Positions 28,409 through 37,647 are shown, counted from the first letter of the stretch. The stretch is 64,000 nt of DNA from Ruminococcaceae bacterium BL-6 (GCA_902810075.1 LR778135.1:3162001-3226000), one strand, 5' to 3'. Notes: generated by a model not told the origin, from the letters alone. Program-made: numbers and translations.

Positions 28409-28504
28409 AAAATTAATAGAAATCCGGTTGGCAGTTATTTCGGTAACTGTTTCAAGTCTTTAGCTTTAGGGTGGAGAGCTTCTTCGGAAGCTCTCCACTT
28501 TTTT
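28409..28504 (+). ncRNA. Terminator-bearing leader RNA upstream of oadG-oadB
   Basis: About 95 nt between the promoter and a very strong intrinsic terminator. A first small hairpin is CAGTTA-TTTCGG-TAACTG (28432-28449). The terminator has a perfect 12-bp stem GTGGAGAGCTTC (28471-28482) and GAAGCTCTCCAC (28487-28498) with a TTCG loop and a T6 run (28499-28504). The first gene starts 43 nt later. This is either a cis-acting attenuator or riboswitch, or a short stand-alone RNA. I could not match it to a riboswitch class from memory. Confidence 0.6.
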
Positions 28505-28547
28505 ATTTTCCCGCGAAATGATGATTCGAAAAAAAGAGGTGAAACAA

Positions 28548-28706
28548 ATGTCGCTGTCCCAAAGTATTTTTACCGCCCTGTTCTGCATGTCCGTCGTATT
28601 TTTGGTGCTTGTGCTTCTGTGGATCATCGTGCGGCTGTTCTCTGTCCTGATCCGGCGGCTGGAAAAGCAGAACCGCGCCGCCACCGCAAAACATCCGAAA
28701 TCCTAA
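28548..28706 (+). CDS. Small OadG-like gamma subunit of a sodium-pump decarboxylase
   Basis: A 52-residue protein with one membrane helix (about residues 9-32, IFTALFCMSVVFLVLVLLWI) and a short charged cytoplasmic tail, the usual plan of the gamma subunit that holds the sodium-pump decarboxylase together. ATG 28548 has AGAGGTG 6 nt before it; an ATG at 28518 in the same frame has no ribosome site. It is 43 bp from the following oadB-like gene and clearly co-transcribed. The family call rests on topology, size and neighbour more than on sequence motifs. Confidence 0.75.
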   Translation: MSLSQSIFTALFCMSVVFLVLVLLWIIVRLFSVLIRRLEKQNRAATAKHPKS

Positions 28707-28749
28707 TTGCAACCAATTTCAATTTCTTACTTGAGGAGGATTTTCAATT

Positions 28750-29886
28750 GTGTTTATCGAAGCATTGATAAAACTGTGGAACGATTCGGGATTCATGGCG
28801 CTGACGTGGCAGTCGCTCGTCATGATGGTGATTTCCGGCGTTCTGATCTACCTCGCGATCGCCAAAAAATTTGAGCCGCTCCTTCTTCTGCCGATCGCCT
28901 TCGGCATGCTGCTCGCGAATTTGCCGCTGACGGGCCTGATGAGCGAACCGTCAGGCTCCTCCGGGGTCGGGGGGCTGCTGTATTACCTGTATCTGGGGGT
29001 GAAAAAGGGAGTCTATCCTTCCCTGATCTTTCTGGGGATCGGCGCCATGACCGATTTCGGGCCGCTGATTGCCCGCCCCAGCAGCCTGCTGATGGGCGCC
29101 GGCGCCCAGTTCGGGATCGCCGTCGCTTTCGTCGTATCCATCGCGCTGGGCTTCACCCCGCCTGAAGCGTCCTCGATCGGCATCATCGGCGGGGCGGACG
29201 GGCCGACAGCCATCTATCTTACCACCAGGCTTGCGCCGCATCTGCTGGCACCCATTGCCATTGCGGCCTACTCCTACATGGCGCTGATTCCGCTGATCCA
29301 GCCCCCCATCATGCGGCTGCTCACGACGGAAAAGGAACGGAAGATCAAAATGGAGCAGATGAGGCCGGTTTCCAAGCTGGAAAAAATCTGCTTCCCCATC
29401 GTCGTATCCGTCCTGTGCATCCTGCTGCTTCCCTCGGTCGCCCCGCTGATTGGCATGCTGATGCTGGGCAACCTGTTCCGGGAATCGGGTGTCGTCGAAC
29501 GCCTTTCCGACACGGCACAGAACGCGCTGATCAACATCGTGACCATCTTCCTCGGCCTGACGGTCGGCGCCACAGCCGCGGGAACGGAGTTTTTGAAACC
29601 GGAGACCCTGAAAATCATTGCGCTCGGACTGATCGCCTTCATGTTCAGCACGGTGGGCGGGCTTCTCATCGGCAAAATCATGTGCTGGGCAACGAAGGGG
29701 AAGATCAACCCGCTGATCGGTTCCGCCGGGGTGTCGGCCGTCCCCATGGCCGCGCGCGTCTCCCAGATCGAAGGGCAGAAGGCGAACCCCGGAAACTACC
29801 TGCTCATGTACGCGATGGGGCCGAACGTAGCCGGCGTCATCGGCTCCGCGGTGGCCGCCGGGATCCTTCTTTCCCTGTTCGGGTGA
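28750..29886 (+). CDS. Sodium-translocating decarboxylase beta subunit (OadB/GcdB/MmdB family)
   Basis: A 378-residue integral membrane protein with about nine to eleven hydrophobic segments. In this family the beta subunit decarboxylates carboxybiotin and exports sodium. Family hallmarks include [17 protein letters not shown] (about 96-112), [20 protein letters not shown] (residues about 145-164; this segment holds the key Asp), [15 protein letters not shown] and [19 protein letters not shown] near the C-terminus. GTG 28750 is preceded by GAGGAGGA with 9-nt spacing. No carboxyltransferase or biotin-carrier gene is nearby, so the parent decarboxylase (oxaloacetate, methylmalonyl-CoA, glutaconyl-CoA or malonate) cannot be told. 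Confidence 0.9.
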   Translation: MFIEALIKLWNDSGFMALTWQSLVMMVISGVLIYLAIAKKFEPLLLLPIAFGMLLANLPLTGLMSEPSGSSGVGGLLYYLYLGVKKGVYPSLIFLGIGAMTDFGPLIARPSSLLMGAGAQFGIAVAFVVSIALGFTPPEASSIGIIGGADGPTAIYLTTRLAPHLLAPIAIAAYSYMALIPLIQPPIMRLLTTEKERKIKMEQMRPVSKLEKICFPIVVSVLCILLLPSVAPLIGMLMLGNLFRESGVVERLSDTAQNALINIVTIFLGLTVGATAAGTEFLKPETLKIIALGLIAFMFSTVGGLLIGKIMCWATKGKINPLIGSAGVSAVPMAARVSQIEGQKANPGNYLLMYAMGPNVAGVIGSAVAAGILLSLFG

Positions 29887-29930
29887 TAAAATCCGCAAAC
29901 AACTCGCTCTCTATATTTTATTCCATGCTG

Positions 29931-29968
29931 AAAAAAGGCTGCGATATTAGAATCGCGGCCTTTTTCCT
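29931..29968 (+). terminator. Intrinsic terminator after the first oadB
   Basis: AAAAAGGCTGCGAT and ATCGCGGCCTTTTT form a 13-bp stem with one G-T pair, followed by CCTTTTTC. Confidence 0.85.
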
Positions 29969-30147
29969 TTTTCAGGGCCGGAAGAAAGCCCCGCTTTTGT
30001 GTCACACTTTTTTCTCCGCAGCCATATATTAGCTTAGTGAAAAATCTTTGACCCAACCTAACAAAAGGCCGCCCCCAAAAGCTCCCCCAAGATATCCGGC
30101 GGCGCGGCCAACCCATTGCGATTCCATTGAAAACTGCAGGATGGTCC

Positions 30148-30178
30148 TTTTTTCCCCCGTCGGCGGCGGGGGAAAAAA
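30148..30178. promoter_or_regulatory. Long symmetrical hairpin in the feoA upstream region
   Basis: TTTTTTCCCCC (30148-30158) and GGGGGAAAAAA (30168-30178) pair perfectly around GTCGGCGGC. It lies 52 bp before feoA in a 343-bp region without genes (29887-30229) that otherwise holds only the oadB terminator. It could terminate transcription on either strand or block a leader; the + strand copy ends in A rather than T, so a simple + strand terminator is unlikely. I see no clear promoter or Fur box. Confidence 0.5.
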
Positions 30179-30229
30179 CACCGTAATTCTGATCTTTACG
30201 GCAATTTTGATATTCAGGAGGTCTTTACG

Positions 30230-30466
30230 TTGAACCAGAGAGAAATTTCATTGGATCAGCTTCCGGTCGGCACAAAGGCAAACGTGACGGCACTTCATTC
30301 GGACGGCTCCGCAAGAAGGCGTATCCTCGACCTCGGCATCATCGACGGAACGGAGATCCAGCCTCTTTATAAAAGCCCATCCGGGAATCCGGTCGCTTAT
30401 TTGATCCGGGGCGCGGTCATTGCGCTTCGATCCGACGTTTCCGCCAAAATCATGGTGCGGGCGTAA
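30230..30466 (+). CDS. feoA: Ferrous iron transport protein FeoA
   Basis: A 78-residue SH3-like FeoA, a cytoplasmic partner of FeoB. Typical sequence features are LDQLPVGTKANVTAL at the start and RRRILDLGIIDGTEIQPLY (about residues 28-46), ending with the beta strand AVIALRSDVSAKIMV. TTG 30230 is chosen because AGGAGG lies 9-10 nt upstream. It is followed by feoB after 62 bp, the usual order. Confidence 0.93.
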   Translation: MNQREISLDQLPVGTKANVTALHSDGSARRRILDLGIIDGTEIQPLYKSPSGNPVAYLIRGAVIALRSDVSAKIMVRA

Positions 30467-30528
30467 ACGGCGCGGCGGGGGCTGGAATTCCCGGCCTTTC
30501 CGCAATACATGAAATCAGGAGGCAGCTT

Positions 30529-32691
30529 ATGGGTTTATCAGGCGAATCGACGGGTGTGGGAGTGCTGGGCAGCCTCAACGGCGTGCTGCAGATCGAAAAG
30601 GAGACCACGGACGACAAAGTGATCGCGCTGGCGGGGAATCCGAACGTCGGTAAAAGCACGGTATTCAACAGCCTGACTGGCATGAACCAGCATACGGGAA
30701 ACTGGCCCGGAAAAACCGTGGCCAACGCACAGGGAAAATACCGGTATCAGGATTCGAATTTTATCCTGGTGGATATTCCGGGCACCTACTCCCTGATGGC
30801 AAATTCCGAAGAGGAGGAAATTGCCCGGGATTTCATCTGCTTCGGCGAGCCGGACGCCACGGTGGTCGTCGCGGACGCCACCTGCCTGGAGCGCAACCTG
30901 AACCTGGTGCTTCAGACGATGGAGATTTCCGGCCGGGTGATTCTGTGCGTCAACTTGATGGATGAGGCGAAAAAGAAAAGGATCCGGATCGATCTCGACC
31001 GGCTCTCGCAAAAGCTGGGGATCCCGGTTGTGGGAACAAGCGCCAGAAGCGGAAAAGGGCTGAACCGGCTGATGGATGCCGTGAAATCCGCGACGGAACA
31101 CCCGGCGCAGGAGCAACAATTTCAAATCACCTATCCGGAAAAAATCGAACGGGCCGTCGCCCTTCTGGAGCCGGCGCTCCGCGAAGCGCTCGACGGGAAG
31201 CTGAACGCCAGATGGGCCGCGCTGAAGCTTCTGGATGGCGACGAAACCCTGCTCCATTCCCTGAACCGATACTTAAAGCGCGACATCCTTTCCGATCCTC
31301 GGGTAATGCGGGCGCTCTCCGACGCCCGGTCGTCGCTGGAGCGGGACGGAGTCCGGCAGGATGCGTTCCGCGATGAGGTGGTCGTCCGCATCGTCGGTCT
31401 CTGCGAGGAAATCAGCCGCGGGGCCGTGATCTACGAAAAAAAAGAATACGCGGAGCGTGACCGGAAAATTGACCGCATCCTCACTTCGAAGGTAACCGGG
31501 ATCCCGATCATGATCCTGATGCTCCTTGGAATCTTCTGGATCACGATCGCGGGGGCCAACGTGCCGTCTTCCATGATCGCAGACGGACTGTTCTGGGTGG
31601 AAGACCGCCTGATGGATTTCTTCCGGTGGATTTCCGCCCCAGCCTGGATCACGGGGCTGCTGGTGGAAGGGGTCTACCGGACGCTCGCCTGGGTGATCTC
31701 TGTCATGCTGCCGCCGATGGCCATCTTTTTCCCTCTCTTTACGCTTCTGGAGGACCTGGGCTATCTGCCCCGCGTCGCCTTCAATCTGGATAATTTCTTC
31801 CGCAAGGCCTGCGCCCACGGCAAACAGTCGCTTACCATGGCCATGGGATTCGGCTGCAACGCCTGCGGAGTGATCGGCTGCCGGATTATAGATTCCCCCA
31901 GGGAACGGCTGATCGCGATTCTGACGAACAACTTCGTGCCCTGCAACGGGCGGTTCCCGACCCTGATCGCGGTGATTACCATGTTCTTCGCCAGCACGGT
32001 CGCCGGGCCGTTCCAATCCGCGATCTCGGCGCTCACCCTCACCGCGGTCATCCTGTTCGGGATCATGATGACCATGCTGATTTCCCGGCTGCTGTCGAAA
32101 ACCCTGCTGAAGGGAATGCCATCCTCCTTTACGCTGGAGCTGCCGCCTTACCGGCGCCCGCAGATCGGAAAGGTCATCGTGCGCTCCATCTGCGACCGCA
32201 CGCTGTTCGTGCTGCGCCGCGCCGTCGTGGTCGCCGCCCCGGCGGGCCTTGTCATCTGGCTTCTGGCCAATATTCAGGCGGGCGGTGCCAGCCTTCTTAC
32301 GCAGTGTGCGTCGTTTCTGGATCCGTTCGCCCGGCTGATCGGCCTGGATGGCTACATTCTGATGGCGTTCATCCTCGGCTTCCCGGCAAATGAAATCGTC
32401 ATCCCCATCATTATCATGAGCTATATGGCGACGGGGGCGCTCACCAATTACGCGAGCCTTTCCGAGCTCTCCGCCCTGTTCGTCAGCCATGGCTGGACCT
32501 GGCTCACCGCCGTCTGCGTGATGCTGTTCTCCCTTCTGCACTGGCCCTGCGGAACGACCTGCCTGACCATCAAAAAGGAAACCCAAAGCGTCAAATGGAC
32601 GCTGATCGCCCTGGCCCTCCCGACGATGACCGGAATCGCCGTGTGCTTTGTCGTCGCAAGCACCGTGCGCCTGCTCGGCCTCGCGCCTTGA
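30529..32691 (+). CDS. feoB: Ferrous iron transporter FeoB
   Basis: A 720-residue protein: an N-terminal G-protein domain joined to a polytopic membrane domain that imports Fe(II). G1 is GNPNVGKST (36-44), G2 lies in HTGNWPGKT, G3 is DIPGTYSL (about 82-89) and G4 is NLMDE (about 141-145). The membrane part has two Gate regions, including GFGCNACGVIGCRIIDSPRE (about residues 440-459) with the conserved cysteine, and a second around ALTNYASLSEL. The first 27 residues before the G domain are an extension with no clear role. CAGGAGG precedes ATG 30529. Confidence 0.96.
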   Translation: MGLSGESTGVGVLGSLNGVLQIEKETTDDKVIALAGNPNVGKSTVFNSLTGMNQHTGNWPGKTVANAQGKYRYQDSNFILVDIPGTYSLMANSEEEEIARDFICFGEPDATVVVADATCLERNLNLVLQTMEISGRVILCVNLMDEAKKKRIRIDLDRLSQKLGIPVVGTSARSGKGLNRLMDAVKSATEHPAQEQQFQITYPEKIERAVALLEPALREALDGKLNARWAALKLLDGDETLLHSLNRYLKRDILSDPRVMRALSDARSSLERDGVRQDAFRDEVVVRIVGLCEEISRGAVIYEKKEYAERDRKIDRILTSKVTGIPIMILMLLGIFWITIAGANVPSSMIADGLFWVEDRLMDFFRWISAPAWITGLLVEGVYRTLAWVISVMLPPMAIFFPLFTLLEDLGYLPRVAFNLDNFFRKACAHGKQSLTMAMGFGCNACGVIGCRIIDSPRERLIAILTNNFVPCNGRFPTLIAVITMFFASTVAGPFQSAISALTLTAVILFGIMMTMLISRLLSKTLLKGMPSSFTLELPPYRRPQIGKVIVRSICDRTLFVLRRAVVVAAPAGLVIWLLANIQAGGASLLTQCASFLDPFARLIGLDGYILMAFILGFPANEIVIPIIIMSYMATGALTNYASLSELSALFVSHGWTWLTAVCVMLFSLLHWPCGTTCLTIKKETQSVKWTLIALALPTMTGIAVCFVVASTVRLLGLAP

Positions 32692-32794
32692 AACGCGTTT
32701 CGGGCCTTGGAACCCGCAAGCTTTGGAAAAGCCCGGCCGAAGCTTTCGGATTTGTTCCGTCTTTTTCCTGAATTTTAAGCTCTTCGGCCCCCTG

Positions 32795-32822
32795 ACCGCC
32801 GGATTGTTCCGGCGGTTTTTTT
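32795..32822 (+). terminator. Intrinsic terminator of feoAB
   Basis: ACCGCCGGA (32795-32803) and TCCGGCGGT (32808-32816) with a 4-nt loop, followed by T7. Confidence 0.92.
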
Positions 32823-32914
32823 GTTTGTCTGATGGAAGATTTTTGCGTTTTTTATGTATAATAAAAGCCGCCGCTCTCATAATAACCATATCAAATGAAA
32901 TAAGGAGGTTCACT

Positions 32915-33100
32915 ATGTCTCAACTGAATCAGATGGAACTGCAAAATCTCAGGCACCTGATCGGCTCCCACGATCTCGCCTGCGAAAAAATGAAGACCTA
33001 TGCCCAGCAGGCGACCACGCCCGAAGTAAAGTCTTATTTTGAAAAGGCCGAAAAGGACGCGCAGAACACCAAACAGCAGCTGATGAGCTTTTTACAGTAA
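32915..33100 (+). CDS. Small CotF-like spore coat protein, first of pair
   Basis: A 61-residue, highly charged helical protein (MSQLNQMELQNLRHLIGSHD...). It resembles the N-terminal part of small Clostridia coat-like proteins, with helices suited to a ferritin-like or coiled-coil fold: ACEKMKTYAQQATTPEVKSYFEKAEKDA. TAAGGAGG sits 8 nt before ATG 32915; a longer frame upstream to 32648 runs back into feoB and its terminator and is not real. A TATAAT-like box (32857-32862) lacks a good SigA -35, which would fit a sporulation sigma factor but does not show one. It pairs with the CotF-like gene 14 bp later. Confidence 0.7.
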   Translation: MSQLNQMELQNLRHLIGSHDLACEKMKTYAQQATTPEVKSYFEKAEKDAQNTKQQLMSFLQ

Positions 33101-33114
33101 AGGAGGAAAATGAC

Positions 33115-33363
33115 ATGCAGGAAAAAGCAATGGTAAACGACGCGCTTTCCGCGGCGAAAAGTGATCTGACCTTTTATGCGAACACCATCTCCGAATGCTC
33201 GAACACAAGCCTGAGAAGCACCTTGCAGCAGATCAGGAACAAATGCGAGACCTCGCAGTACGAGCTGTACAAGCTTGCCGAGACCAACGGGTTTTACAAG
33301 CCGGCCCAAATGGCGCAGGAGAGCGAAATTCAGCAGGTCAAGTCACAGCTTCAGCAGGGCTGA
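33115..33363 (+). CDS. CotF-family spore coat protein, second of pair
   Basis: An 82-residue protein of the Coat F type: DALSAAKSDLTFYANTISEC followed by NTSLRSTLQQIRNKCETSQYELYKLAETNGFYKPAQM. The pattern of a first helix, a cysteine/asparagine turn, a second helix and an aromatic GFYKP end is typical of the family. It probably joins the spore coat or a spore-associated layer. AAAGGAGG precedes the ATG and it is 14 bp from the previous gene, so the two form an operon ended by a terminator at 33381. Confidence 0.8.
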   Translation: MQEKAMVNDALSAAKSDLTFYANTISECSNTSLRSTLQQIRNKCETSQYELYKLAETNGFYKPAQMAQESEIQQVKSQLQQG

Positions 33364-33380
33364 TCGGCCCCAAAAAGGAA

Positions 33381-33425
33381 AATCCCCGGATCGGCGGAGT
33401 GTTTCCGCCGGTTCGGGGATTTTTT
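33381..33425 (+). terminator. Terminator of the coat gene pair
   Basis: AATCCCCG (33381-33388) pairs with CGGGGATT (33414-33421), and inside it CGGCGGA pairs with TCCGCCG; a T6 run follows. Confidence 0.9.
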
Positions 33426-33440
33426 CTGTTATGCCGGGAA

Positions 33441-33470
33441 TCCTTTCCGGACTCCGAGCATTTTTGACGC
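33441..33470. repeat. Short dispersed repeat, copy 1
   Basis: A 30-bp sequence around TTTCCGGACTCCGAGCATTT that recurs at 52263-52292 with 26 of 30 bases identical. Both copies are intergenic and near terminators. No coding or structural role is seen. Confidence 0.5.
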
Positions 33471-33532
33471 TGTGCGGCGCAATTTCAGCCGAAATAGACT
33501 AGTTCCTTGATTTTTTCAAACGAGGCCTGAGG

Positions 33533-34855
33533 TCACGACTGGAAATAGCTCAGATTGCGGGCCGCGACGCCGTGCTGCCGGATCCCGCTTGTGACCATCA
33601 CGCGGATGGAGGAATGGGTGCCCCTGACGGAAGAGGAAACCGTGACCGGGTCGGCGCTGGCGCGCACGCCGGTGATGCGGTAATAGACCTCCACCGCGCC
33701 GTTTTTGCTGACGCGGCGCAGCTCTCTCACCGAAGCGATATGCGGCCGGCTCGACGAGGTCGCCACCTCGTCTGCGGACGCGCCCTGAAGCGTGACTTTA
33801 TAGTCGTAAATATTTCCGGGCGCCAGGTTGTACGAAAGGGTGTCGATCATCACGGAGCCCGCGGGCTGCTTCACCGTCAAGGTGAAGTCTGCGCTTCCGG
33901 CGCCCGGGGCCGTCACCGTGATCACCGCCGTGCCCGCGGAAAGGCCCTTGATATTGTACTGCATGCCGCCGCTGGCCGCGCCGCCGCCGAGCACCTGCGC
34001 CACGGCGGGATTGGAGGATTCGAGGCTGAACGAGCCCGTCGCGGGGCTCGTCACCAGAATCGACGTCGTAGCGCCCGCGGTGACCGTCCCGGAATAAGAC
34101 TGAAGCTGAACCGCGCCGGTATTGTTGTTCCCCGTCGAGGGCGGGGTCCCCACCTTATCGGGGGACAGTACATAAGTGCCGCCGTTATCGATCGAAATAG
34201 TGAAGCGGTCGTCGTCATCTATCTTGTACCGGGTGCCGCTGACATAGCTCAGCTTGGAGCCGGAAAGCTTATACAGATAATAGGACTTCTCGCTCGCTTC
34301 ATCCAGATCGTACAAAATAATATCCTCATTCACAGGGATGATCAGCTTTGTATTCTTCGGCAGCTCCGTCGTATGCTTGAGCTGGACCTGCGCGCTGTTG
34401 ATCGTGATGGCATCCGTCAGCTTCGACGGGTCGACCGGCGCGATCTTCAGAGCCAGATTCACGTCCGCCATTTTCTCCATGTTGCCGCCCATAAATTTCC
34501 ACGCGTATACCATATCGCCGGAATCATCCTCAACAATGAACTCCGCCGTTTTTCCGCTGTTTCGTATGGCCTGTATGGTGGATTTCGGCACCTTGATGCT
34601 GGACATGGCGTTCACTTTGGAAGCGTCGCCCTTGATCCCGATCGTCACCTCGACATTTTTCCTGCTGTTGTTCAGCGCGTATTCGATATCCGAAAGGTCT
34701 TCTTTCTCGAATGTGAACGTGCTGGAATACTTTTCCTGATCCACCGATTTTTCGTAAACGGATTCCGCGTGCACCACCCCGGTCTGCACCGCCGAAGTCA
34801 GCAAAAGGCCAAGCGAAAGGGCCAGAGCGGCCGTTTTTTTCTTCCATCCCCGCAT
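33533..34855 (-). CDS. Secreted protein with Ig-like repeats, function unknown
   Basis: A 440-residue exported protein. A signal peptide is clear: basic start MRGWKKK, hydrophobic core ALALSLGLLLTSAV, likely cleavage after VVHA near residue 30. Residues about 35-240 form a beta-rich domain without a family I can name. After a Gly/Asn/Thr-Pro linker (GTPPSTGNNNTG, about 241-252) comes a bacterial Ig-like (BIG2-type) domain with SGTVTAGATTSILV and IKGLSAGTAVITVTAPG, then a final beta-rich domain. No LPXTG or membrane anchor is seen at the C-terminus. It stands alone with its own promoter. Confidence 0.75.
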   Translation of the reverse strand: MRGWKKKTAALALSLGLLLTSAVQTGVVHAESVYEKSVDQEKYSSTFTFEKEDLSDIEYALNNSRKNVEVTIGIKGDASKVNAMSSIKVPKSTIQAIRNSGKTAEFIVEDDSGDMVYAWKFMGGNMEKMADVNLALKIAPVDPSKLTDAITINSAQVQLKHTTELPKNTKLIIPVNEDIILYDLDEASEKSYYLYKLSGSKLSYVSGTRYKIDDDDRFTISIDNGGTYVLSPDKVGTPPSTGNNNTGAVQLQSYSGTVTAGATTSILVTSPATGSFSLESSNPAVAQVLGGGAASGGMQYNIKGLSAGTAVITVTAPGAGSADFTLTVKQPAGSVMIDTLSYNLAPGNIYDYKVTLQGASADEVATSSSRPHIASVRELRRVSKNGAVEVYYRITGVRASADPVTVSSSVRGTHSSIRVMVTSGIRQHGVAARNLSYFQS

Positions 34856-34936
34856 TTGTCGGTTCCTCCTTAAAAACAGCGCGTGCGGTCACAGCCCGGC
34901 CGCGCATTCCTGCATTTTATTCCCAATTCTTCTTCT

Positions 34937-34965
34937 ATTATAAAGAAGTTTTTCCATTCCGTCAA
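34937..34965 (-). promoter_or_regulatory. Promoter of the secreted Ig-like protein gene
   Basis: On the - strand TTGACG (complement of 34960-34965) and TATAAT (complement of 34937-34942) with a 17-bp spacer. Confidence 0.8.
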
Positions 34966-34990
34966 CCGCGCCGCCCGTGAAAAATTCCAT

Positions 34991-35023
34991 AAAAAAAGCG
35001 CCCCCGCTTTTTCGCGGGGACGC
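34991..35023 (-). terminator. Terminator of the S10-spc-alpha supercluster
   Basis: On the - strand, GCGTCCCCGC and GCGGGGGCGC form a 10-bp stem (complements of 35014-35023 and 34998-35007, one G-T pair), followed by T7 (34991-34997). It lies 26 bp after rplQ. Confidence 0.92.
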
Positions 35024-35048
35024 GATCTTCAAAATCATGTGATCTTTG

Positions 35049-35390
35049 TCAGAGAAGCTCAATCAGCGCCATCTCCGCGGCGTCGCCGCGGCGCGGGCCA
35101 AGCTTGCTGATCCGAATATATCCGCCGTTGCGGTCGGCATACTTGGGGGCAATCTCCGTAAACAGCTTGTGGGCGACATCTTCCTTTGTCAGAAAGGCCA
35201 TTGCCATGCGCTGGTTATGCAGGTTGTTCTCCTTTGCGACCGTGATCATCTTCTCGGTCAGGGAGCGGACCTCCTTGGCGCGAGTCACAGTGGTTTCGAT
35301 TTTGCCTTTTTCCAGCAAAAAAGTCACCATTGCCCTAAGCATGGCAGTTCTACTTGCAGTGTCTCTTCCGAGCTTTCTGGTTCCGGGCAT
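35049..35390 (-). CDS. rplQ: 50S ribosomal protein L17
   Basis: 113 residues, normal bacterial length. Begins [21 protein letters not shown], the highly conserved L17 N-terminus, and ends with the [20 protein letters not shown] motif. It is the last gene of the alpha operon, 51 bp after rpoA, directly before the terminator. Confidence 0.98.
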   Translation of the reverse strand: MPGTRKLGRDTASRTAMLRAMVTFLLEKGKIETTVTRAKEVRSLTEKMITVAKENNLHNQRMAMAFLTKEDVAHKLFTEIAPKYADRNGGYIRISKLGPRRGDAAEMALIELL

Positions 35391-35441
35391 CGAAATATCA
35401 CTCCTTTCCCTAAGGTTGCAGAATTGGTTGGTTCCGTGAAA

Positions 35442-36395
35442 CTATTCGTCGTCCTTGCGCAGATGGAAACCGAGTGAAGCCAGCTTCCAGACGACTTCTT
35501 CCAGGGATTTGCGCCCCAGGTTGCGAACCTTCATCATATCTTCTTCCGATCTGCTGATGAGATCCTCCACCGTATTGATTCCGGCGCGTTTCAAACAGTT
35601 GAAGGAACGGACGGAAAGGTCCAGCTCTTCAATCGTCATTTCCAGCATTTTCTCTTTGCCCTTTTCATCCTTTTCCACCATGATCTCGGTGTTGCTTCCC
35701 TTGTCGGAAAGGTCCACAAACAGGTTCAGGTGCTCGGTCAGAACTTTTGCAGCCAGAGAAACGGCCTCCTGCGCACTGATTACGCCGTTGGTCCACACCT
35801 CAAGGGTCAGCTTGTCGTAGTCGATGCTCTGCCCCACGCGGGTATTTTCCACATTATAATTCACTTTCAGAACCGGGGTATAAATGGAATCGACGGGAAG
35901 TTCGCCAATTACATTGGCGTTCATATTGGCCTTGTTGCGCTCGGCGGGGACATACCCGCGGCCTTTATCCAAAGTCAGTTCCATATACAGCTTGGCCCCA
36001 TCCCCCAGGGTCGCGATGTGCATATCCGGGTTCAGGATCTCGACCTCGCTGTCGCATTTAATGGAATCCGCCGTCACCTCGCACGGGCCTTCGGCATTGA
36101 TTTCAACCGTTTTCGGCCCATCGCAGTGCAGTTTGGCGGTAAGCCCCTTGATATTGAGCACAATCTCGGTAACGTCTTCCTTTACGCCGGGGATCGTCGA
36201 AAACTCATGCAGAACCCCGTCTATCTTGATCGACGTCACCGCCACGCCGGGCAGGCTGGAAAGCAGCACACGCCTGAGGCTGTTGCCCAGCGTGGTACCG
36301 AAACCGCGCTCCAGCGGCTCTACGATAAATTTTCCGTAGGTGCCGTCGTTTGACAGGTCTTCCGTTTCAATTTTGGGCTTTTCAATCTCAATCAT
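35442..36395 (-). CDS. rpoA: RNA polymerase alpha subunit
   Basis: 317 residues, the standard size. The N-terminal assembly domain has the motif [25 protein letters not shown] (about residues 18-42), and the C-terminal domain carries the helix-hairpin-helix [14 protein letters not shown] and [11 protein letters not shown] that bind UP elements and activators. ATG 36395 is used: AAGGAGG lies 7 nt upstream, whereas the frame extends nine codons further to 36422 without a ribosome site. It sits between rpsD and rplQ, the classic alpha-operon place. Confidence 0.98.
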   Translation of the reverse strand: MIEIEKPKIETEDLSNDGTYGKFIVEPLERGFGTTLGNSLRRVLLSSLPGVAVTSIKIDGVLHEFSTIPGVKEDVTEIVLNIKGLTAKLHCDGPKTVEINAEGPCEVTADSIKCDSEVEILNPDMHIATLGDGAKLYMELTLDKGRGYVPAERNKANMNANVIGELPVDSIYTPVLKVNYNVENTRVGQSIDYDKLTLEVWTNGVISAQEAVSLAAKVLTEHLNLFVDLSDKGSNTEIMVEKDEKGKEKMLEMTIEELDLSVRSFNCLKRAGINTVEDLISRSEEDMMKVRNLGRKSLEEVVWKLASLGFHLRKDDE

Positions 36396-36559
36396 CAGCG
36401 AACCTCCTTCACACATAAGCAAATTGCTTTGCCGTCATGTACCTGCAGCATCTCCGGCCCGGCCGTAAAGCAGTTTTTTGTTTCTCCTCCGCCTTTGTCA
36501 GGGAAGAAGATACTGCTTTGCTGCAGCAGCCGAAAATACCGTGTGCCCGAACTGCGGCA

Positions 36560-37186
36560 TTACTTGGAGTACAACTCAACGATGAGAGTTTCATCAACTG
36601 CAATGTCGACATCTTCGCGGGCAGGTACGGAAAGGATCTTTGCCTCGCAGGTATCACGGTTCAGGTCGAGCCATTTCGCTACGGGACGGGAAGCGTTCGC
36701 TTCTAAAATAGCCTTCATTTTTTCACTGCTGCGGGTGGAGCCCTTGATGGTGATGACATCCCCCGGCTTTACCAGGCAGGAGGGGATATCCACCCGTTTG
36801 CCGTTGATGGCAAAGTGGCCGTGAACAACCATCTGGCGGGCCTGTGCGCGGGAGTCGGCCCAGCCGAGGCGGTAAACCACGTTGTCCAGGCGGCATTCCA
36901 GAATCGCCAGCAGCGCGTCGCCGGTTTTGCCCTCCATGCGCGTGGCCATGTCGTAGTAGCCCCGGAACTGCCTTTCCAAAACGCCGTAATAGCGTTTCGT
37001 CATCTGCTTCGCGCGCAGCTGCAGACCGTATTCAGAATTCTTTTTACGTCCCTGGCCGTGCTGGCCGGGGGCATAAGCCCTGCGGGTCACCCCGCATTTA
37101 TCCGTGTAGCAGCGCTCTCCCTTTAAAAAGAGCTTTTGCCCCTCGCGGCGGCAGAGCTTGCACACGGCGTCTGTATATCTTGCCAT
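36560..37186 (-). CDS. rpsD: 30S ribosomal protein S4 (cysteine-bearing form)
   Basis: 208 residues. The S4 RNA-binding domain is present ([38 protein letters not shown], about 95-132). The N-terminus keeps four cysteines (CKLCRREGQ ... CYTDKCGV), the zinc-binding form; some Bacillota carry a cysteine-free paralogue, but none is seen here. S4 starts 30S assembly and in many bacteria represses the alpha operon. Between rpsK and rpoA. Confidence 0.98.
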   Translation of the reverse strand: MARYTDAVCKLCRREGQKLFLKGERCYTDKCGVTRRAYAPGQHGQGRKKNSEYGLQLRAKQMTKRYYGVLERQFRGYYDMATRMEGKTGDALLAILECRLDNVVYRLGWADSRAQARQMVVHGHFAINGKRVDIPSCLVKPGDVITIKGSTRSSEKMKAILEANASRPVAKWLDLNRDTCEAKILSVPAREDVDIAVDETLIVELYSK

Positions 37187-37216
37187 TTAGGTAGCACCTC
37201 CTAATAATCGGGTTGA

Positions 37217-37627
37217 TCAGACGCGTCTTCTTTTGGGAGGACGGCATCCGTTGTGGGGGATCGGGGTAACGTCTTTGATCATGCTGACTTCAAGGCCTGC
37301 GCCCTGAAGCGCGCGGATCGCGGCCTCACGGCCGGCGCCCGGTCCCTTCACAAAAACTTCCACCGTTTTCATGCCGTGCTCCATCGCCGCTTTTGCGGCG
37401 GTTTCCGCGGCCGTCTGGGCCGCGTACGGGGTGGATTTCCGGGAGCCCCGGAAGCCCAGCTCGCCGGAGCTTGCCCACGAAACGGCGTTTCCCTGAACAT
37501 CGGTGATGGTGACGATCGTGTTATTAAAAGTGGACTGGATATGAGCAGCCCCGCGCTCAATATTTTTACGCTCGCGGCGTCTGCGGACTGCGGTGGTTTT
37601 TTTACCGCCTTTTTGTGCTGCTGCCAT
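37217..37627 (-). CDS. rpsK: 30S ribosomal protein S11
   Basis: 136 residues. The conserved core [19 protein letters not shown] (about 29-47), [19 protein letters not shown] and the C-terminal [10 protein letters not shown] are all present. S11 lies on the 30S platform near the E-site mRNA. The N-terminus is a short basic extension ([11 protein letters not shown]). 20 bp downstream of rpsM. Confidence 0.98.
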   Translation of the reverse strand: MAAAQKGGKKTTAVRRRRERKNIERGAAHIQSTFNNTIVTITDVQGNAVSWASSGELGFRGSRKSTPYAAQTAAETAAKAAMEHGMKTVEVFVKGPGAGREAAIRALQGAGLEVSMIKDVTPIPHNGCRPPKRRRV

Positions 37628-37647
37628 CTAATGAATCCCTCCTGACT

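Noticed and set aside
28409..28504. Assignment of the oad leader to a named riboswitch (fluoride, guanidine, preQ1, glycine, sodium).
   Set aside because: None of the conserved cores I remember fits; naming one would be a guess.
30048..30233. A 61-codon frame before feoA.
   Set aside because: It covers a long GC hairpin, is Pro/Arg-rich and has no ribosome site; it looks like non-coding leader.
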